Origin: DATBLE01 sp036555585
Lineage (GTDB): Bacteria; Actinomycetota; Thermoleophilia; Gaiellales; Gaiellaceae
Length of the DNA: 64,000 nt
Assembly: GCA_036555585.1 (NCBI GenBank)
Contig: DATBLE010000020.1
Span: forward strand, 30,920 to 94,919
Direction: 5' to 3'
Both the position numbers and the translations under genes were made by a program. Under the pieces are notes generated by a model. The model was given only the letters and a program-made list of their open reading frames with translations. It was not told the DNA's origin and made no database searches. How positions within the stretch are numbered: position 1 is the stretch's first letter; each line of letters starts with the position of its first letter. Below are positions 32,695 to 40,918 of this stretch, piece by piece.

Positions 32695-33657
32695 GTGACT
32701 TCCCGCCTGCGCGTCTACGGCATCGTCGCCGGCTGCGCCGTGGCCGCCGCCGGTCTCACCGTCGGCGTCACGCTGGCGACCCGAACACCGACCCCGAAGC
32801 GGCCTGCCGGCCAGTCGGGCTCACCGCCGCTCGTCCTCGACCTCGGAGTGCGCACCGATCCCCAGGCGGTTGCGCTGCGGCGGGCGGCGAACCTCTACAA
32901 CTCCGGGAAGCACCGGCAGGCGGCCGACGTCTTCGGACGCTACGGCTCCCTCGAGGCGGAGATCGGCACCGCGCTGGCGGCGTGGCCGTCCGGCTTCTCG
33001 AGGCTCGCCGACCTCGCGAAGGCGCATCCGCGGAGCGCGCTCGCGCAGCTGAGCTACGGGCTCGGCCTCTACTGGCGCGGGGACCCGGCCGGCGCGAAGG
33101 CAGCGTGGCGCGACGCGCGGCGGCAGCAGCCGGACACGCCGTATGCCCAGCGCGCCGAGGATCTCCTCTATCCCAACTTCCCGCGGGGCGTGCCGACCTT
33201 CGTGCCGAGCTTCCGCGCCCCGGCCGCGCTCGACCGGCTCTCGCCGCCGCGACAGCTGACGTACCTGAAGCGGCTGGCCGCGACCGGCGGCGCGCGCGAC
33301 AAGCTGCTCTACGGCGTCGCGCTCCAGCGGCTCGGCCGCCAGGTGTCGGCGCTGCGCGAGTTCGAGGCGGCGGGGAAGCTCGCGCCGCGCGACCCCGAGC
33401 CGCAGGTCGCGGCGGCGGTCGCCCGCTTCGACAAGGGTGCTCCTGCTCGCACGTTCTCCCGCCTCGGCCCGCTCGGGCAGCGCTACCCGAGGAGTCAGAG
33501 CGTGCGCTTCCACCTCGGCCTCTGCCTGCTCTGGCTCGGGAGCGTGAAGCAGGCACGGCAGGAGCTCCGCGTCGCCCGCGACCTCGGCCCGCGGACGCCG
33601 CTCGGGACCGAGGCCCGCCGTTTCCTCACGCAGCTGGGCAGGATCAAGACCCGCTGA
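32695..33657 (+). CDS. TPR-containing exported or membrane-anchored protein
   Basis: 320 residues. N-terminal anchor (about 8-28, VYGIVAGCAVAAAGLTVGVTL), a Pro-rich linker, then helical TPR-like repeats: ALRRAANLYNSGKHRQAADVF, AQLSYGLGLYWRGDPAGAKAAW, LYGVALQRLGRQVSALREFEAA, and FHLGLCLLWLGSVKQARQEL. Likely extracytoplasmic protein-protein interaction; no specific role can be inferred. GTG start. It lies directly upstream of rpoD on the same strand. Confidence 0.7.
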   Translation: MTSRLRVYGIVAGCAVAAAGLTVGVTLATRTPTPKRPAGQSGSPPLVLDLGVRTDPQAVALRRAANLYNSGKHRQAADVFGRYGSLEAEIGTALAAWPSGFSRLADLAKAHPRSALAQLSYGLGLYWRGDPAGAKAAWRDARRQQPDTPYAQRAEDLLYPNFPRGVPTFVPSFRAPAALDRLSPPRQLTYLKRLAATGGARDKLLYGVALQRLGRQVSALREFEAAGKLAPRDPEPQVAAAVARFDKGAPARTFSRLGPLGQRYPRSQSVRFHLGLCLLWLGSVKQARQELRVARDLGPRTPLGTEARRFLTQLGRIKTR

Positions 33658-33733
33658 GGGAGAAGATAGGTCGTTCGGCCCATGACAGCCGTCCGCCCCG
33701 TCTGGCACAGTGCCGCCGTCTTGGTGGGCGCGT

Positions 33734-33762
33734 TTGACGGAACACCAGGTGGCGGCTAGCTT
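33734..33762 (+). promoter_or_regulatory. rpoD promoter (-35 TTGACG, 17 bp, -10 TAGCTT)
   Basis: TTGACG at 33734-33739 and TAGCTT at 33757-33762 with an exact 17-bp spacer. The -10 is 25 bases before the GTG at 33788, leaving a short leader that holds the GGAGGGGGAG ribosome site. Confidence 0.65.
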
Positions 33763-33787
33763 GTCGGCCTTGACGGGAGGGGGAGTT

Positions 33788-34873
33788 GTGAGCGGTGGGA
33801 CCGAGACCGCGGTTGCCGAGCCCCGGGTCTCCGTGCTCGAGACGGAGGAGGCCCGGACGCTGCTGGAGGCAGGCAGGGAGTCCGGGTCGCTGTCGGCGGA
33901 CGAGATCACGCTCGCGCTCGACGACCTCGAGCTCGACCCCGGCCAGATCGACGACTTCTACCAGGCGCTCGACGAGCTCCAGATCGAGGTCGTCCAGGCC
34001 GAGGAGGAAGAGGACGACGCGGTCGCCGAGGAGGTCGAGGCGCAGGAGGTCTCGACCGACGCGCTCCAGCTCTTCCTGAAGGACGTCGGGCGGGTCGACC
34101 TGCTGACCGCGGCGCAGGAGGTCGAGCTGGCGAAGCGGATCGAGCGCGGCGACCACCGCGCGAAGCAGGAGATGGTCGAGGCGAACCTCCGCCTCGTCGT
34201 CTCGATCGCCAAGCGCTACCGCAACCAGGGGCTGCCGTTCCTCGACCTGATCCAGGAGGGGACGATCGGGCTCGTGCGCGCGGCCGAGAAGTTCGACTAC
34301 CGCAAGGGCTTCAAGTTCTCCACGTACGCGACCTGGTGGATCCGCCAGGCGGTCGCCCGGGCGCTCGCCGACAAGGCGAGGACGATCCGGATGCCGGTCC
34401 ACGTCGTCGAGAAGCTGAACAAGATCGTCCGCTCCGAGCGCAAGCTCCGGGCCGAGCTCGGCCGCGAGCCGCTCTCTGCCGAGATCGCACGCGACCTCGA
34501 CCTGACGCCCGACGAGGTCGACCAGATCCGCCGCACGGCGCAGTCGCCCGTCTCGCTCGAGAAGCCGGTGGGCGACGAGGAGGAGTCCGAGTTCGGGCAC
34601 TTCATCACCGACGAGACGGTGCCGCTGCCCGAGGAGGCCGCCGAGGTGACGATGCGCAAGGAGACGCTGGAGAAGATCCTCGGCCAGCTGTCCCAGCGCG
34701 AGCGGCGCGTGCTCGAGTTGCGCTACGGGCTGAACGGGGAGCATCCGCGCACGCTCGACGAGGTCGGCCGCGCGTTCAACGTCACCCGCGAGCGCATCCG
34801 CCAGATCGAGAACCAGAGCCTGAAGAAGCTGCGGGCCCTGGCCGACTCGCAGAAGCTCCGCGACGTCGCCTGA
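33788..34873 (+). CDS. rpoD: Principal RNA polymerase sigma factor RpoD/SigA
   Basis: 361 residues. An acidic N-terminal region (about 1-95) is followed by region 1.2 (STDALQLFLKDVGRVDLLTAAQEVELAKRIERGD), region 2 (FLDLIQEGTIGLVRAAEKFDYRKGFKFSTYATWWIRQA), region 3, and region 4 with VTRERIRQIENQSLKKLRALADS. These are the housekeeping-sigma hallmarks. The GTG at 33788 follows a strong Shine-Dalgarno sequence; earlier in-frame starts (TTG 33734, 33710) fall within the promoter. Confidence 0.95.
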   Translation: MSGGTETAVAEPRVSVLETEEARTLLEAGRESGSLSADEITLALDDLELDPGQIDDFYQALDELQIEVVQAEEEEDDAVAEEVEAQEVSTDALQLFLKDVGRVDLLTAAQEVELAKRIERGDHRAKQEMVEANLRLVVSIAKRYRNQGLPFLDLIQEGTIGLVRAAEKFDYRKGFKFSTYATWWIRQAVARALADKARTIRMPVHVVEKLNKIVRSERKLRAELGREPLSAEIARDLDLTPDEVDQIRRTAQSPVSLEKPVGDEEESEFGHFITDETVPLPEEAAEVTMRKETLEKILGQLSQRERRVLELRYGLNGEHPRTLDEVGRAFNVTRERIRQIENQSLKKLRALADSQKLRDVA

Positions 34874-34882
34874 GACGCTCGC

Positions 34883-35007
34883 CGCGGCCTGCGGCCGCGA
34901 GCTCGCTCGCACGTGGGGAACGGCCGGTTCCCCCCGTGAGCCCCCCTCCCTGAGCACTTCGCACCACAGCCATGGAGGTGAGCCGCGGCCGCCTTGTCGG
35001 CCGCGGC
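34883..35007 (+). terminator. Hairpin cluster downstream of rpoD
   Basis: Three GC-rich hairpins: 34883-34899 (CGCGGCC/GGCCGCG, loop TGC), 34915-34933 (GGGGAAC/GTTCCCC), and 34982-35007 (10-bp stem, GCCGCGGCCG and complement). None has a T-tract. The 185-base gap between rpoD and the peptidase gene holds these, the palindrome copy at 35017, and a -10-like TAGATT. Confidence 0.5.
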
Positions 35008-35016
35008 GGCGACGAG

Positions 35017-35041
35017 CAGTGACAGGCTCGAGCTGTCACTG
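35017..35041. repeat. Palindrome copy 2 (one base shorter)
   Basis: Same element as at 28317, with one C missing from the right arm. It lies directly before a TAGATT box (35044-35049) upstream of the peptidase start. Confidence 0.7.
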
Positions 35042-35058
35042 AGTAGATTTTCTTCGCC

Positions 35059-36396
35059 GTGCCTTCCATCGATCCCGCCTGGCTCGCAGAGCTGTCCGAC
35101 TGGCTGCGCATCCCCAGCGTCAGCGCCGACCCGGCACACCAGGCGGACGTGCGCGCGGCCGGCGAGTGGCTGTGTGGCTTCGTCCGCGCGGCCGGCGGCG
35201 ACTGCGAGCTGGCCGACGCCGGCGCACGGCCGATCGCGATCGGCGAGCTCCGCGCCTCGAGCGCGCCCGAGACAGCACCGACGGTCCTCGTCTACGGCCA
35301 CTTCGACGTCCAGCCGCCCGCACCGCTCGACGCGTGGCAGACGCCGCCGTTCGAGCCGACGATTCGCGACGAGTGGCTGTACGCGCGCGGCGTCGCCGAC
35401 GACAAGGGCCAGCTCTACCTGCTGCTGAAGGCGGCGACGCTGCTCGCCGCCGAGAACGCGCTGCCGGTGAACGTGCGCATCGCCTGCGACGGCGAGGAGG
35501 AGGTGGGCGGCCACGCGATCGTCGACTGGATCGGCGCGGACGAGCGAGGCGCGGACGCGGCGGTGATCTTCGACGCCCACATGCCGAGACGCGGGCAGCC
35601 GGCGTTCTACGTCGCGACGCGCGGGGTGTGCTACTTCCACGTCCGGGTCAGGACGGGCGAGCGGGATCTGCACTCGGGCTTGTTCGGCGGCGCCGCGCTC
35701 TCCGCGACGCACGCGCTGACGCGGGCGCTCTCGGGCGTGCTCGCAGGCGCCGACGGCCGGTTGCCGGAGGCCCTGCGCAAGGGCATCGTCCCGCCCACGG
35801 AGGAGGAGCTGGCCGACTGGTCGTCCCAGCAACCGGGGGCCGGGGTGCTGTCCGACCAGGGAGCGCGACCGATGGACGCCCACGCCGCGGAGGAGTTCTA
35901 CGTCCGCACCTGGGCGGAGCCGTCGCTCGACGTGAACGGCGTCGAGGGCGGATCGCCGCAGCTCCAGAAGACGGTGATCCCGGCGAGCGCCGAGGCGAAC
36001 CTCTCGCTGCGGCTCGCAGCGGGCCAGAAGGTGGACGAGGTCGCGCCGGAGGTCGAACGGTTGCTCCGGGAGTCCGCGCCGGCGGGCGCGGACGTCGAGG
36101 TCGACCTCTGGTCGTCGGCGCCGCCCGGCCTGATCGCGCCGGACTCCGCCGCGATCCGCCTCGGCCAGGAGGCGTTCGAGCGCGCTCTCGGCACCCGGCC
36201 TCTGCTCCTGCGCTCGGGCGGCACCCTGCCGATCGTGCCGGCGCTCGCGGACAAGGGCATCCCGACGATCGTGACCGGCTTCGACGTGCCCGAGGGAAAC
36301 CTCCACTCGCCGAACGAGCGGCTGCTGGTCGAGCACGTCCCGCTCGGCGTCGCCGCCGCGCAGGAGCTCTTCACGAGCCTCGCCGGTCTCGGCTAG
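35059..36396 (+). CDS. M20 family dipeptidase/metallopeptidase
   Basis: 445 residues. Zinc-site residues: YGHFDVQPPAPLDAW (His, Asp), ARGVADDKGQLY (Asp), CDGEEEVGG (catalytic Glu pair), a further Asp in IFDAHMPRRG, and a C-terminal His (GNLHSPNERL). Middle lid domain present (RDLHSGLFGGAA). Resembles CNDP-type dipeptidases of the M20 family. GTG start nine bases after a TAGATT box. It overlaps the convergent HxlR gene by four bases. Confidence 0.9.
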   Translation: MPSIDPAWLAELSDWLRIPSVSADPAHQADVRAAGEWLCGFVRAAGGDCELADAGARPIAIGELRASSAPETAPTVLVYGHFDVQPPAPLDAWQTPPFEPTIRDEWLYARGVADDKGQLYLLLKAATLLAAENALPVNVRIACDGEEEVGGHAIVDWIGADERGADAAVIFDAHMPRRGQPAFYVATRGVCYFHVRVRTGERDLHSGLFGGAALSATHALTRALSGVLAGADGRLPEALRKGIVPPTEEELADWSSQQPGAGVLSDQGARPMDAHAAEEFYVRTWAEPSLDVNGVEGGSPQLQKTVIPASAEANLSLRLAAGQKVDEVAPEVERLLRESAPAGADVEVDLWSSAPPGLIAPDSAAIRLGQEAFERALGTRPLLLRSGGTLPIVPALADKGIPTIVTGFDVPEGNLHSPNERLLVEHVPLGVAAAQELFTSLAGLG

Positions 36397-36746
36397 TCGT
36401 GCCGGTGGTCCGGGTCCTGGACGAGCCAGTCGTGACCGAAGCGGCGCATCTCCTCGATCACGGGGAGCAGGCCCAGCCCCTTCGGCGTCAGCTCGTACTC
36501 GACCCGGGGCGGCGTCTCCGCGTAGCTGTGCCGGGCGACCACGCCTTCCTCCTCCAGCCAGCGCAGGCGCTCGGACAGCGTCCGCGGGCTGATGCCCGAG
36601 CACGAGTGCTCGAGCTCGGAGAAGCGGCGCGGCCCTTCGGACATGTCGTGGACGAGCAGTGCCGTCCACTTGGAGCCGATGATCTCGGCCGAGCACGCGA
36701 CCGCGCAGGTCGCGTCGTGGATGGGCTTCATGGTGCGAGCGGCCAT
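36393..36746 (-). CDS. HxlR-family transcriptional regulator
   Basis: 117 residues. A winged-helix domain with the HxlR pattern ATCAVACSAEIIGSKWTALLVHDM, then RRFSELEHSCSGISPRTLSERLRWLEEEGVVAR and EYELTPKGLGLLPVIEEM. Members sense thiol, aldehyde or quinone stress, often through the N-terminal Cys; here there are two near the start (CAVAC). Divergent from the PHP gene, which may be its target. ATG at 36746 fixed by the TACAAT box. Confidence 0.88.
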   Translation of the reverse strand: MAARTMKPIHDATCAVACSAEIIGSKWTALLVHDMSEGPRRFSELEHSCSGISPRTLSERLRWLEEEGVVARHSYAETPPRVEYELTPKGLGLLPVIEEMRRFGHDWLVQDPDHRHD

Positions 36747-36752
36747 GCCCAG

Positions 36753-36758
36753 ATTGTA
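36753..36758 (-). promoter_or_regulatory. -10 element of leaderless HxlR promoter
   Basis: Minus strand TACAAT, six bases, ATG at 36746. One of the best -10 matches in the window. Confidence 0.6.
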
Positions 36759-36770
36759 GAGCGATGACGG

Positions 36771-37529
36771 ATGATCGACCTGCATTCGCACATCCTGCGC
36801 GGCATCGACGACGGCGCGCGCACGCTCGTGGACAGCCTCGAGATCGCGCGGGCGGCGGCCGAGGACGGGATCACCGTGATTGCGGGCACGCCGCACGTGC
36901 GGGACGACTGGCCGACCGAGGCCGCGCTGATGGAGGACCGGGTCGCCGAGCTGCAGGCGGCGCTGGACGAGGCGGCGATCCCCCTCGCCGTGCGTCGCGG
37001 CGGCGAGATCGCGATCGGCTGGCTCGACCGGCTCTCGGCGGACGAGCTGCGCCGCTTCGCGCTCGGCGGCAGCCGTCATCTGCTCGTCGAGACGCCCTAC
37101 CACGGCTGGCCGCACTACCTCGGCGACGCCGTGCTCGCGCTGTTCGACCGGGGCCTCACGCCGGTGCTCGCCCACCCCGAGCGCAACGCCGAGGTGCAGG
37201 CCCACCCCGAGCGGCTCGTGCCGCTGGTCGAGGCCGGCGTGCTCGTCCAGGTGACCGCAGCGTCGGTCGACGGACGGATCGGCCGTCAGGCCCGCGACTG
37301 CGGCCGTCGGCTGGTCGGAGACGGCCTCGCGCACCTGCTCGCCAGCGACGCCCACCACGCGTCCGTGCGTGCGGTCGGGCTGGCGTCCGCCGCGAAGGCG
37401 GCCGGCGGAGGCGCGCTCGCCGAGTGGCTGACCGTCGACGTGCCGGCGGCGATCCTCGCCGACGAGGAGATTCCACCCCGGCCGCCGAGCGGGCGCAGCG
37501 GCCGGCTGGGACGGTTCTTCAGCCGCTAG
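36771..37529 (+). CDS. PHP-domain phosphoesterase, CpsB/YwqE-like
   Basis: 252 residues. PHP metal motifs are visible: MIDLHSHILRGIDDGA, IAGTPHVRDDW, GGEIAIGW, PVLAHPERN, and LASDAHH. Similar proteins are manganese-dependent tyrosine phosphatases controlling capsule synthesis, but no polysaccharide genes are nearby, so the substrate is open. A second ATG at 36764 is out of frame. Divergent from HxlR with 24 bases between starts. Confidence 0.82.
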   Translation: MIDLHSHILRGIDDGARTLVDSLEIARAAAEDGITVIAGTPHVRDDWPTEAALMEDRVAELQAALDEAAIPLAVRRGGEIAIGWLDRLSADELRRFALGGSRHLLVETPYHGWPHYLGDAVLALFDRGLTPVLAHPERNAEVQAHPERLVPLVEAGVLVQVTAASVDGRIGRQARDCGRRLVGDGLAHLLASDAHHASVRAVGLASAAKAAGGGALAEWLTVDVPAAILADEEIPPRPPSGRSGRLGRFFSR

Positions 37530-37603
37530 CGCACGGCCTCGGGCTCCAGCTCCCGCAGCGCCTCGCGGCGACCTGCATCCAGTTGAGGTCGGCGAAGCGC
37601 ATG

Positions 37604-37691
37604 GGGTCAGGCACCGACGGTGCCTGACCCTTCAGGGACGCGCCGCTGCGCGGCGAGCCCCTGAGGGACTGACCCCTCCGGGGTCAGTCCC
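37604..37691. repeat. Three consecutive long hairpins between convergent genes
   Basis: 37604-37630: 13-bp arms GGGTCAGGCACCG and complement around one base. 37632-37664: TCAGGG/CCCTGA outer and CGCCGC/GCGGCG inner stem. 37665-37691: 12-bp arms GGGACTGACCCC and complement, loop TCC, containing the stop codon of the amidohydrolase gene. The first and third share the GGGTCAG/CTGACCC core. Likely terminates both flanking genes. Confidence 0.65.
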
Positions 37692-39213
37692 ACGGCGGCG
37701 GGTTGTGCGTCCATCGCCCGCCGACCATCGTCGCGACCACCTCGACCTCGGGAAGCTCCTCGGGCGGGATCGAGAACGGGTCGCGGTCGAGGACGACCAG
37801 GTCGGCCAGGTACCCGGGGAGCAGCTTGCCGCGGCGACGTTCGTCGCAGGTCTGCCAGGCCGGCGCGACGGTCGACGCGACCAGCGCCTCCTCGACCGTC
37901 ACCCGCTGGTCCTCCCGCCAGTGCCCGAGCACACCGGCGACGATCCCGCCCCAGGGGTCGAGCTCCTCGATCGGCGCGTCGGACCCGTTGATCAGCCGCG
38001 TCCCGCGGTCGAGCAGGTCGCGGAAGGAGTAGACGCCCTCGAGCCGGTCGGCCCAGAACCGGTGGGCGAGCTCCTCGTCCGAGGGTGCGTGCGAGAACTG
38101 CACCGACGCCGTCAGCCCGAGCTCGGCGAAGCGGCCGACGTCGTCGAGCCGCAGGCACTGTGCGTGCTCGATGCGGTGGCGCAGCCCGAGCGGCTGCCAG
38201 TCGCCGTGCGTCTCCTCGAACGCATCGAGCGCGTTCTGGTTGGCGAGGTCGCCGATCGCGTGCACCGCGACGGGCCAGCGGGCGCGGGCGCTGCGCCGGA
38301 GAATGTCGGCGAGCTCCTCGCGGCTCGTGATCTCGACGCCGCTGCCGTCGGTCATCAGCGCCGTCTGCGAGCCGAGCGTCCCGTCCATGAAGACCTTCAG
38401 GTAGCCGAGGCGCAGCCGGTCGCTCCCGAGCCCGGAGACGATGCCGGTCGCGGCCATCTCGTCCAGGTGCTCGTGCGGGATCGACTGCCACACCCGCACC
38501 GGCAGCGCATCGTCGCGCTCGAGCTCCTGCCAGAGCCGCGGGATCGCCGGGATCCACCCGTCCTTGTCGTGGATGGCCGCGACGCCGCGCGACGACGCGA
38601 CCTTCAACCCCTCGCGCAGCGCGTCGAGGTACTCCTCGTCCGAGTACTCGAGGTGGTCCTCCTTGAAGCGCCACGCCGACTCCTCCCGGATCAGGCCGGT
38701 GGGAACGCCGTCGGCGCCGAGCTCGACCACGCCGCCGTGGACGGCGTACTTGCGCAGGTCGCCGCCGGCCCTCGCGATTCCGGCCGAGTTGAGCCAGATC
38801 GCATGGAAGTCCTTCGAGATCACCGCGGTGGGCACGTTGCCGGTGAAGGGGTCGAGCACCTCCCTGGTCGGCAGCGCCGGCCAGTTCGTCTCGCGGAATC
38901 CCTGCGCGCGGAACCAGCGGCCGGGCTTCGCGTCACCGACGCCGGGCCGCATCCGCTCGGCCGCATCCTCGGCGGAGGTCGCATCCTCCAGCCGGATCAG
39001 GCGCCGGGCCGCCGCCCAGGTCGGGAAGTGGACGTGCGACTCGGTGATCCCGGGGATGACGCACCGCCCGCCGAGGTCGACCACCTCGGGGCTGGCCAGC
39101 GCGGTCTCGTGCGTGCCGACTCCTCCGGCCACGCGCTCACCCGCGAGCGCGAGCGCACGCGCCGCCGGCAGCGAGGCGTCCATCGTCCTGATCGTCCCGT
39201 TCTCGAGGATCAC
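37684..39213 (-). CDS. Amidohydrolase, YtcJ-like (Amidohydro_3)
   Basis: 509 residues. TIM-barrel metal-dependent hydrolase with the first His pair in GITESHVHFPTW, further metal residues in VAVHAIGDLANQNAL and HRIEHAQCL, and the conserved INGSDAPIEELDPWGGIVAGV. The N-terminal beta domain (MILENGTIRTMDASLPAARALALAG) is complete. Substrate class (N-formyl or amide hydrolysis) not determinable. ATG at 39213. Confidence 0.87.
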   Translation of the reverse strand: MILENGTIRTMDASLPAARALALAGERVAGGVGTHETALASPEVVDLGGRCVIPGITESHVHFPTWAAARRLIRLEDATSAEDAAERMRPGVGDAKPGRWFRAQGFRETNWPALPTREVLDPFTGNVPTAVISKDFHAIWLNSAGIARAGGDLRKYAVHGGVVELGADGVPTGLIREESAWRFKEDHLEYSDEEYLDALREGLKVASSRGVAAIHDKDGWIPAIPRLWQELERDDALPVRVWQSIPHEHLDEMAATGIVSGLGSDRLRLGYLKVFMDGTLGSQTALMTDGSGVEITSREELADILRRSARARWPVAVHAIGDLANQNALDAFEETHGDWQPLGLRHRIEHAQCLRLDDVGRFAELGLTASVQFSHAPSDEELAHRFWADRLEGVYSFRDLLDRGTRLINGSDAPIEELDPWGGIVAGVLGHWREDQRVTVEEALVASTVAPAWQTCDERRRGKLLPGYLADLVVLDRDPFSIPPEELPEVEVVATMVGGRWTHNPPPWD

Positions 39214-39225
39214 GGCGCCCGCGTC

Positions 39226-40881
39226 CTAGCCGACCGGCGCTCGTGCGCGGGCGAGTCGTGTGTCGGCCACGTCGTCTCCGGCCATGCGGGCGCCGGCATG
39301 GCCGGTCACCGCCGCCAGGAAGTCGTCACGTCCCAGGCAGTGGAGCAGGGAATCGACGGTGGCCCGGACGGTCGCGGTGCGGGGCACGTCACGCAAGAGG
39401 GCGATCTCGCCGAAGTAGTCTCCTCGGCGGACGGTCACGGACAGATCGCCCGCATCGATCTCGAGCTCGCCGTCGCCCACGATGTAGAAGCGATCGCCCG
39501 CGTCACCGGCGTGGATCACGGTCTCCCCGGCCGGCACGAAGACGGGCAGGAGCCTCCCGGCGACACGGTCCTTCCCCGCGAGCGGAAGCGGCGCGAAGAT
39601 CGGCACTCGATCGACGAGCTCGAGCTCGGGCGCCGGCACCGCCGTTCGGTCGATCTCGACGAGGCTGCGGTACGAAAGCAGCACCAGCAGCGGGAGAACC
39701 GTCCCGACCGCGACGAAGGCCGTGCGGGGCCCGAAGGCGTCGACGAGCGCCGGAGCGACGATGGAGCCGAGCGCCACGCCGCCCATCGCCAGGCCCCAGA
39801 CGACCCCGAGCACACGAGTGAGGACCTCGTCGGGGATGATCCGCTGCAGCAGCGTGAAGACCGCCACGTCCTCCACGCTGTTGGCCGCCCCGACGATCGC
39901 GAGCAGGATGAGCGCGGCGGCGAAGTAGGAGTTCGGGGCCATGAGCACGAGCGGCGTCCCCCAGAAGACCAGGGCGATGCCGAACGTGAGCGCGAGCCGC
40001 CGCGTCAGCGTCATTGCCCCGAATGCTCCGACCAGGCCGCCGACACCCATCGCCGCGATCAGATAGGCCACCTCGGCCCCGCCGCCGTCGAAGACGCGAT
40101 AGGCGGCGACCACGATCAGGACGTTCACGCAGCCGCGGACGAAGCACTGCGACGCGATCAGCGCCACGAGGAGCCGCGGTTTCGACGAACGGACGATCGT
40201 GTGGAAGCCGGCTGCGATCGCGCGCAACGCCTTCCGGTCGGCAAGGGCCGGATCGACGTCGAGGCAGCCTTCGACGCGCACGGACCAGAACAGCGCCACC
40301 GCAGCGAGCAGGGCGCACGCGGCGACTGCGAACACGGCGCCGACGTCGGCGACCGAGACGAGGACGCCTGCGAGCAGCGGCCCGACGAGCGTGCCGAAAC
40401 CCTCCAGGATCGAGGTTGCACCGTTCGACGCGACGAGCTCCTCCGCCGTCCGCGCGACCGACGGGAGCAGCGCCTGGAGCGCCGGTCTGACGAGCGTGAC
40501 GCAGATCCCGACGAACGCGGCGGACACGAATACGAGCAGCTGGTCGTCGACGAGCGCGCCGGCCGCCGATGCGGCAAGGGCGATTGCCCCGACGGCTGCG
40601 ACAGCGGCGAGGAAGTGCTCGCGCCGAAAGCGGTCGCCCAGCGAGGCCGCAAAGGGAGCCACCGCCGCGGCGGGAAGCAGACGAACGAGGCCGGCGACGC
40701 CGACGGCCGGCGTACCGCCGCTCTCGTAGGCGAAGACGCCGAGCGCGACGAAGTGCGCCCACTCCGCCGCGATCGTGGCGCTCCAGGCGAGCTCGACCCG
40801 CCGGACCTGGTCGTTGCGGACAGCCACGGCGACCGCTGACACCATCTGGCCAGGGTGCACCACGAGCAGATTGAACCCCAT
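39226..40881 (-). CDS. MFS transporter fused to a C-terminal cyclic-nucleotide-binding domain
   Basis: 551 residues. About residues 1-410 form a twelve-helix MFS permease (EWAHFVALGVFAYESGG, LVRPALQALLPSVARTAEEL). Residues about 420-540 are a cNMP-binding beta-roll with HAGDAGDRFYIVGDGELEI and the phosphate-binding cassette FGEIALLRDVPRTATVRA. The Arg needed to bind the cyclic phosphate is present, so ligand-gated transport is plausible. The exact start is uncertain; several Met codons lie in the first 15 residues' region. Confidence 0.85.
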   Translation of the reverse strand: MGFNLLVVHPGQMVSAVAVAVRNDQVRRVELAWSATIAAEWAHFVALGVFAYESGGTPAVGVAGLVRLLPAAAVAPFAASLGDRFRREHFLAAVAAVGAIALAASAAGALVDDQLLVFVSAAFVGICVTLVRPALQALLPSVARTAEELVASNGATSILEGFGTLVGPLLAGVLVSVADVGAVFAVAACALLAAVALFWSVRVEGCLDVDPALADRKALRAIAAGFHTIVRSSKPRLLVALIASQCFVRGCVNVLIVVAAYRVFDGGGAEVAYLIAAMGVGGLVGAFGAMTLTRRLALTFGIALVFWGTPLVLMAPNSYFAAALILLAIVGAANSVEDVAVFTLLQRIIPDEVLTRVLGVVWGLAMGGVALGSIVAPALVDAFGPRTAFVAVGTVLPLLVLLSYRSLVEIDRTAVPAPELELVDRVPIFAPLPLAGKDRVAGRLLPVFVPAGETVIHAGDAGDRFYIVGDGELEIDAGDLSVTVRRGDYFGEIALLRDVPRTATVRATVDSLLHCLGRDDFLAAVTGHAGARMAGDDVADTRLARARAPVG

Positions 40882-40906
40882 TCGAGAGCGTCGAACCAGC
40901 CGCGAC

Positions 40907-40912
40907 TAGACT
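40907..40912 (+). promoter_or_regulatory. -10 element of leaderless acyl-CoA dehydrogenase promoter
   Basis: TAGACT, six bases, GTG at 40919. Confidence 0.55.
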
Positions 40913-40918
40913 CCGCCC

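Noticed and set aside
33710..33787. Longer N-terminus for RpoD
   Set aside because: It would translate through the -35/-10 promoter; the GTG at 33788 has a strong ribosome site.
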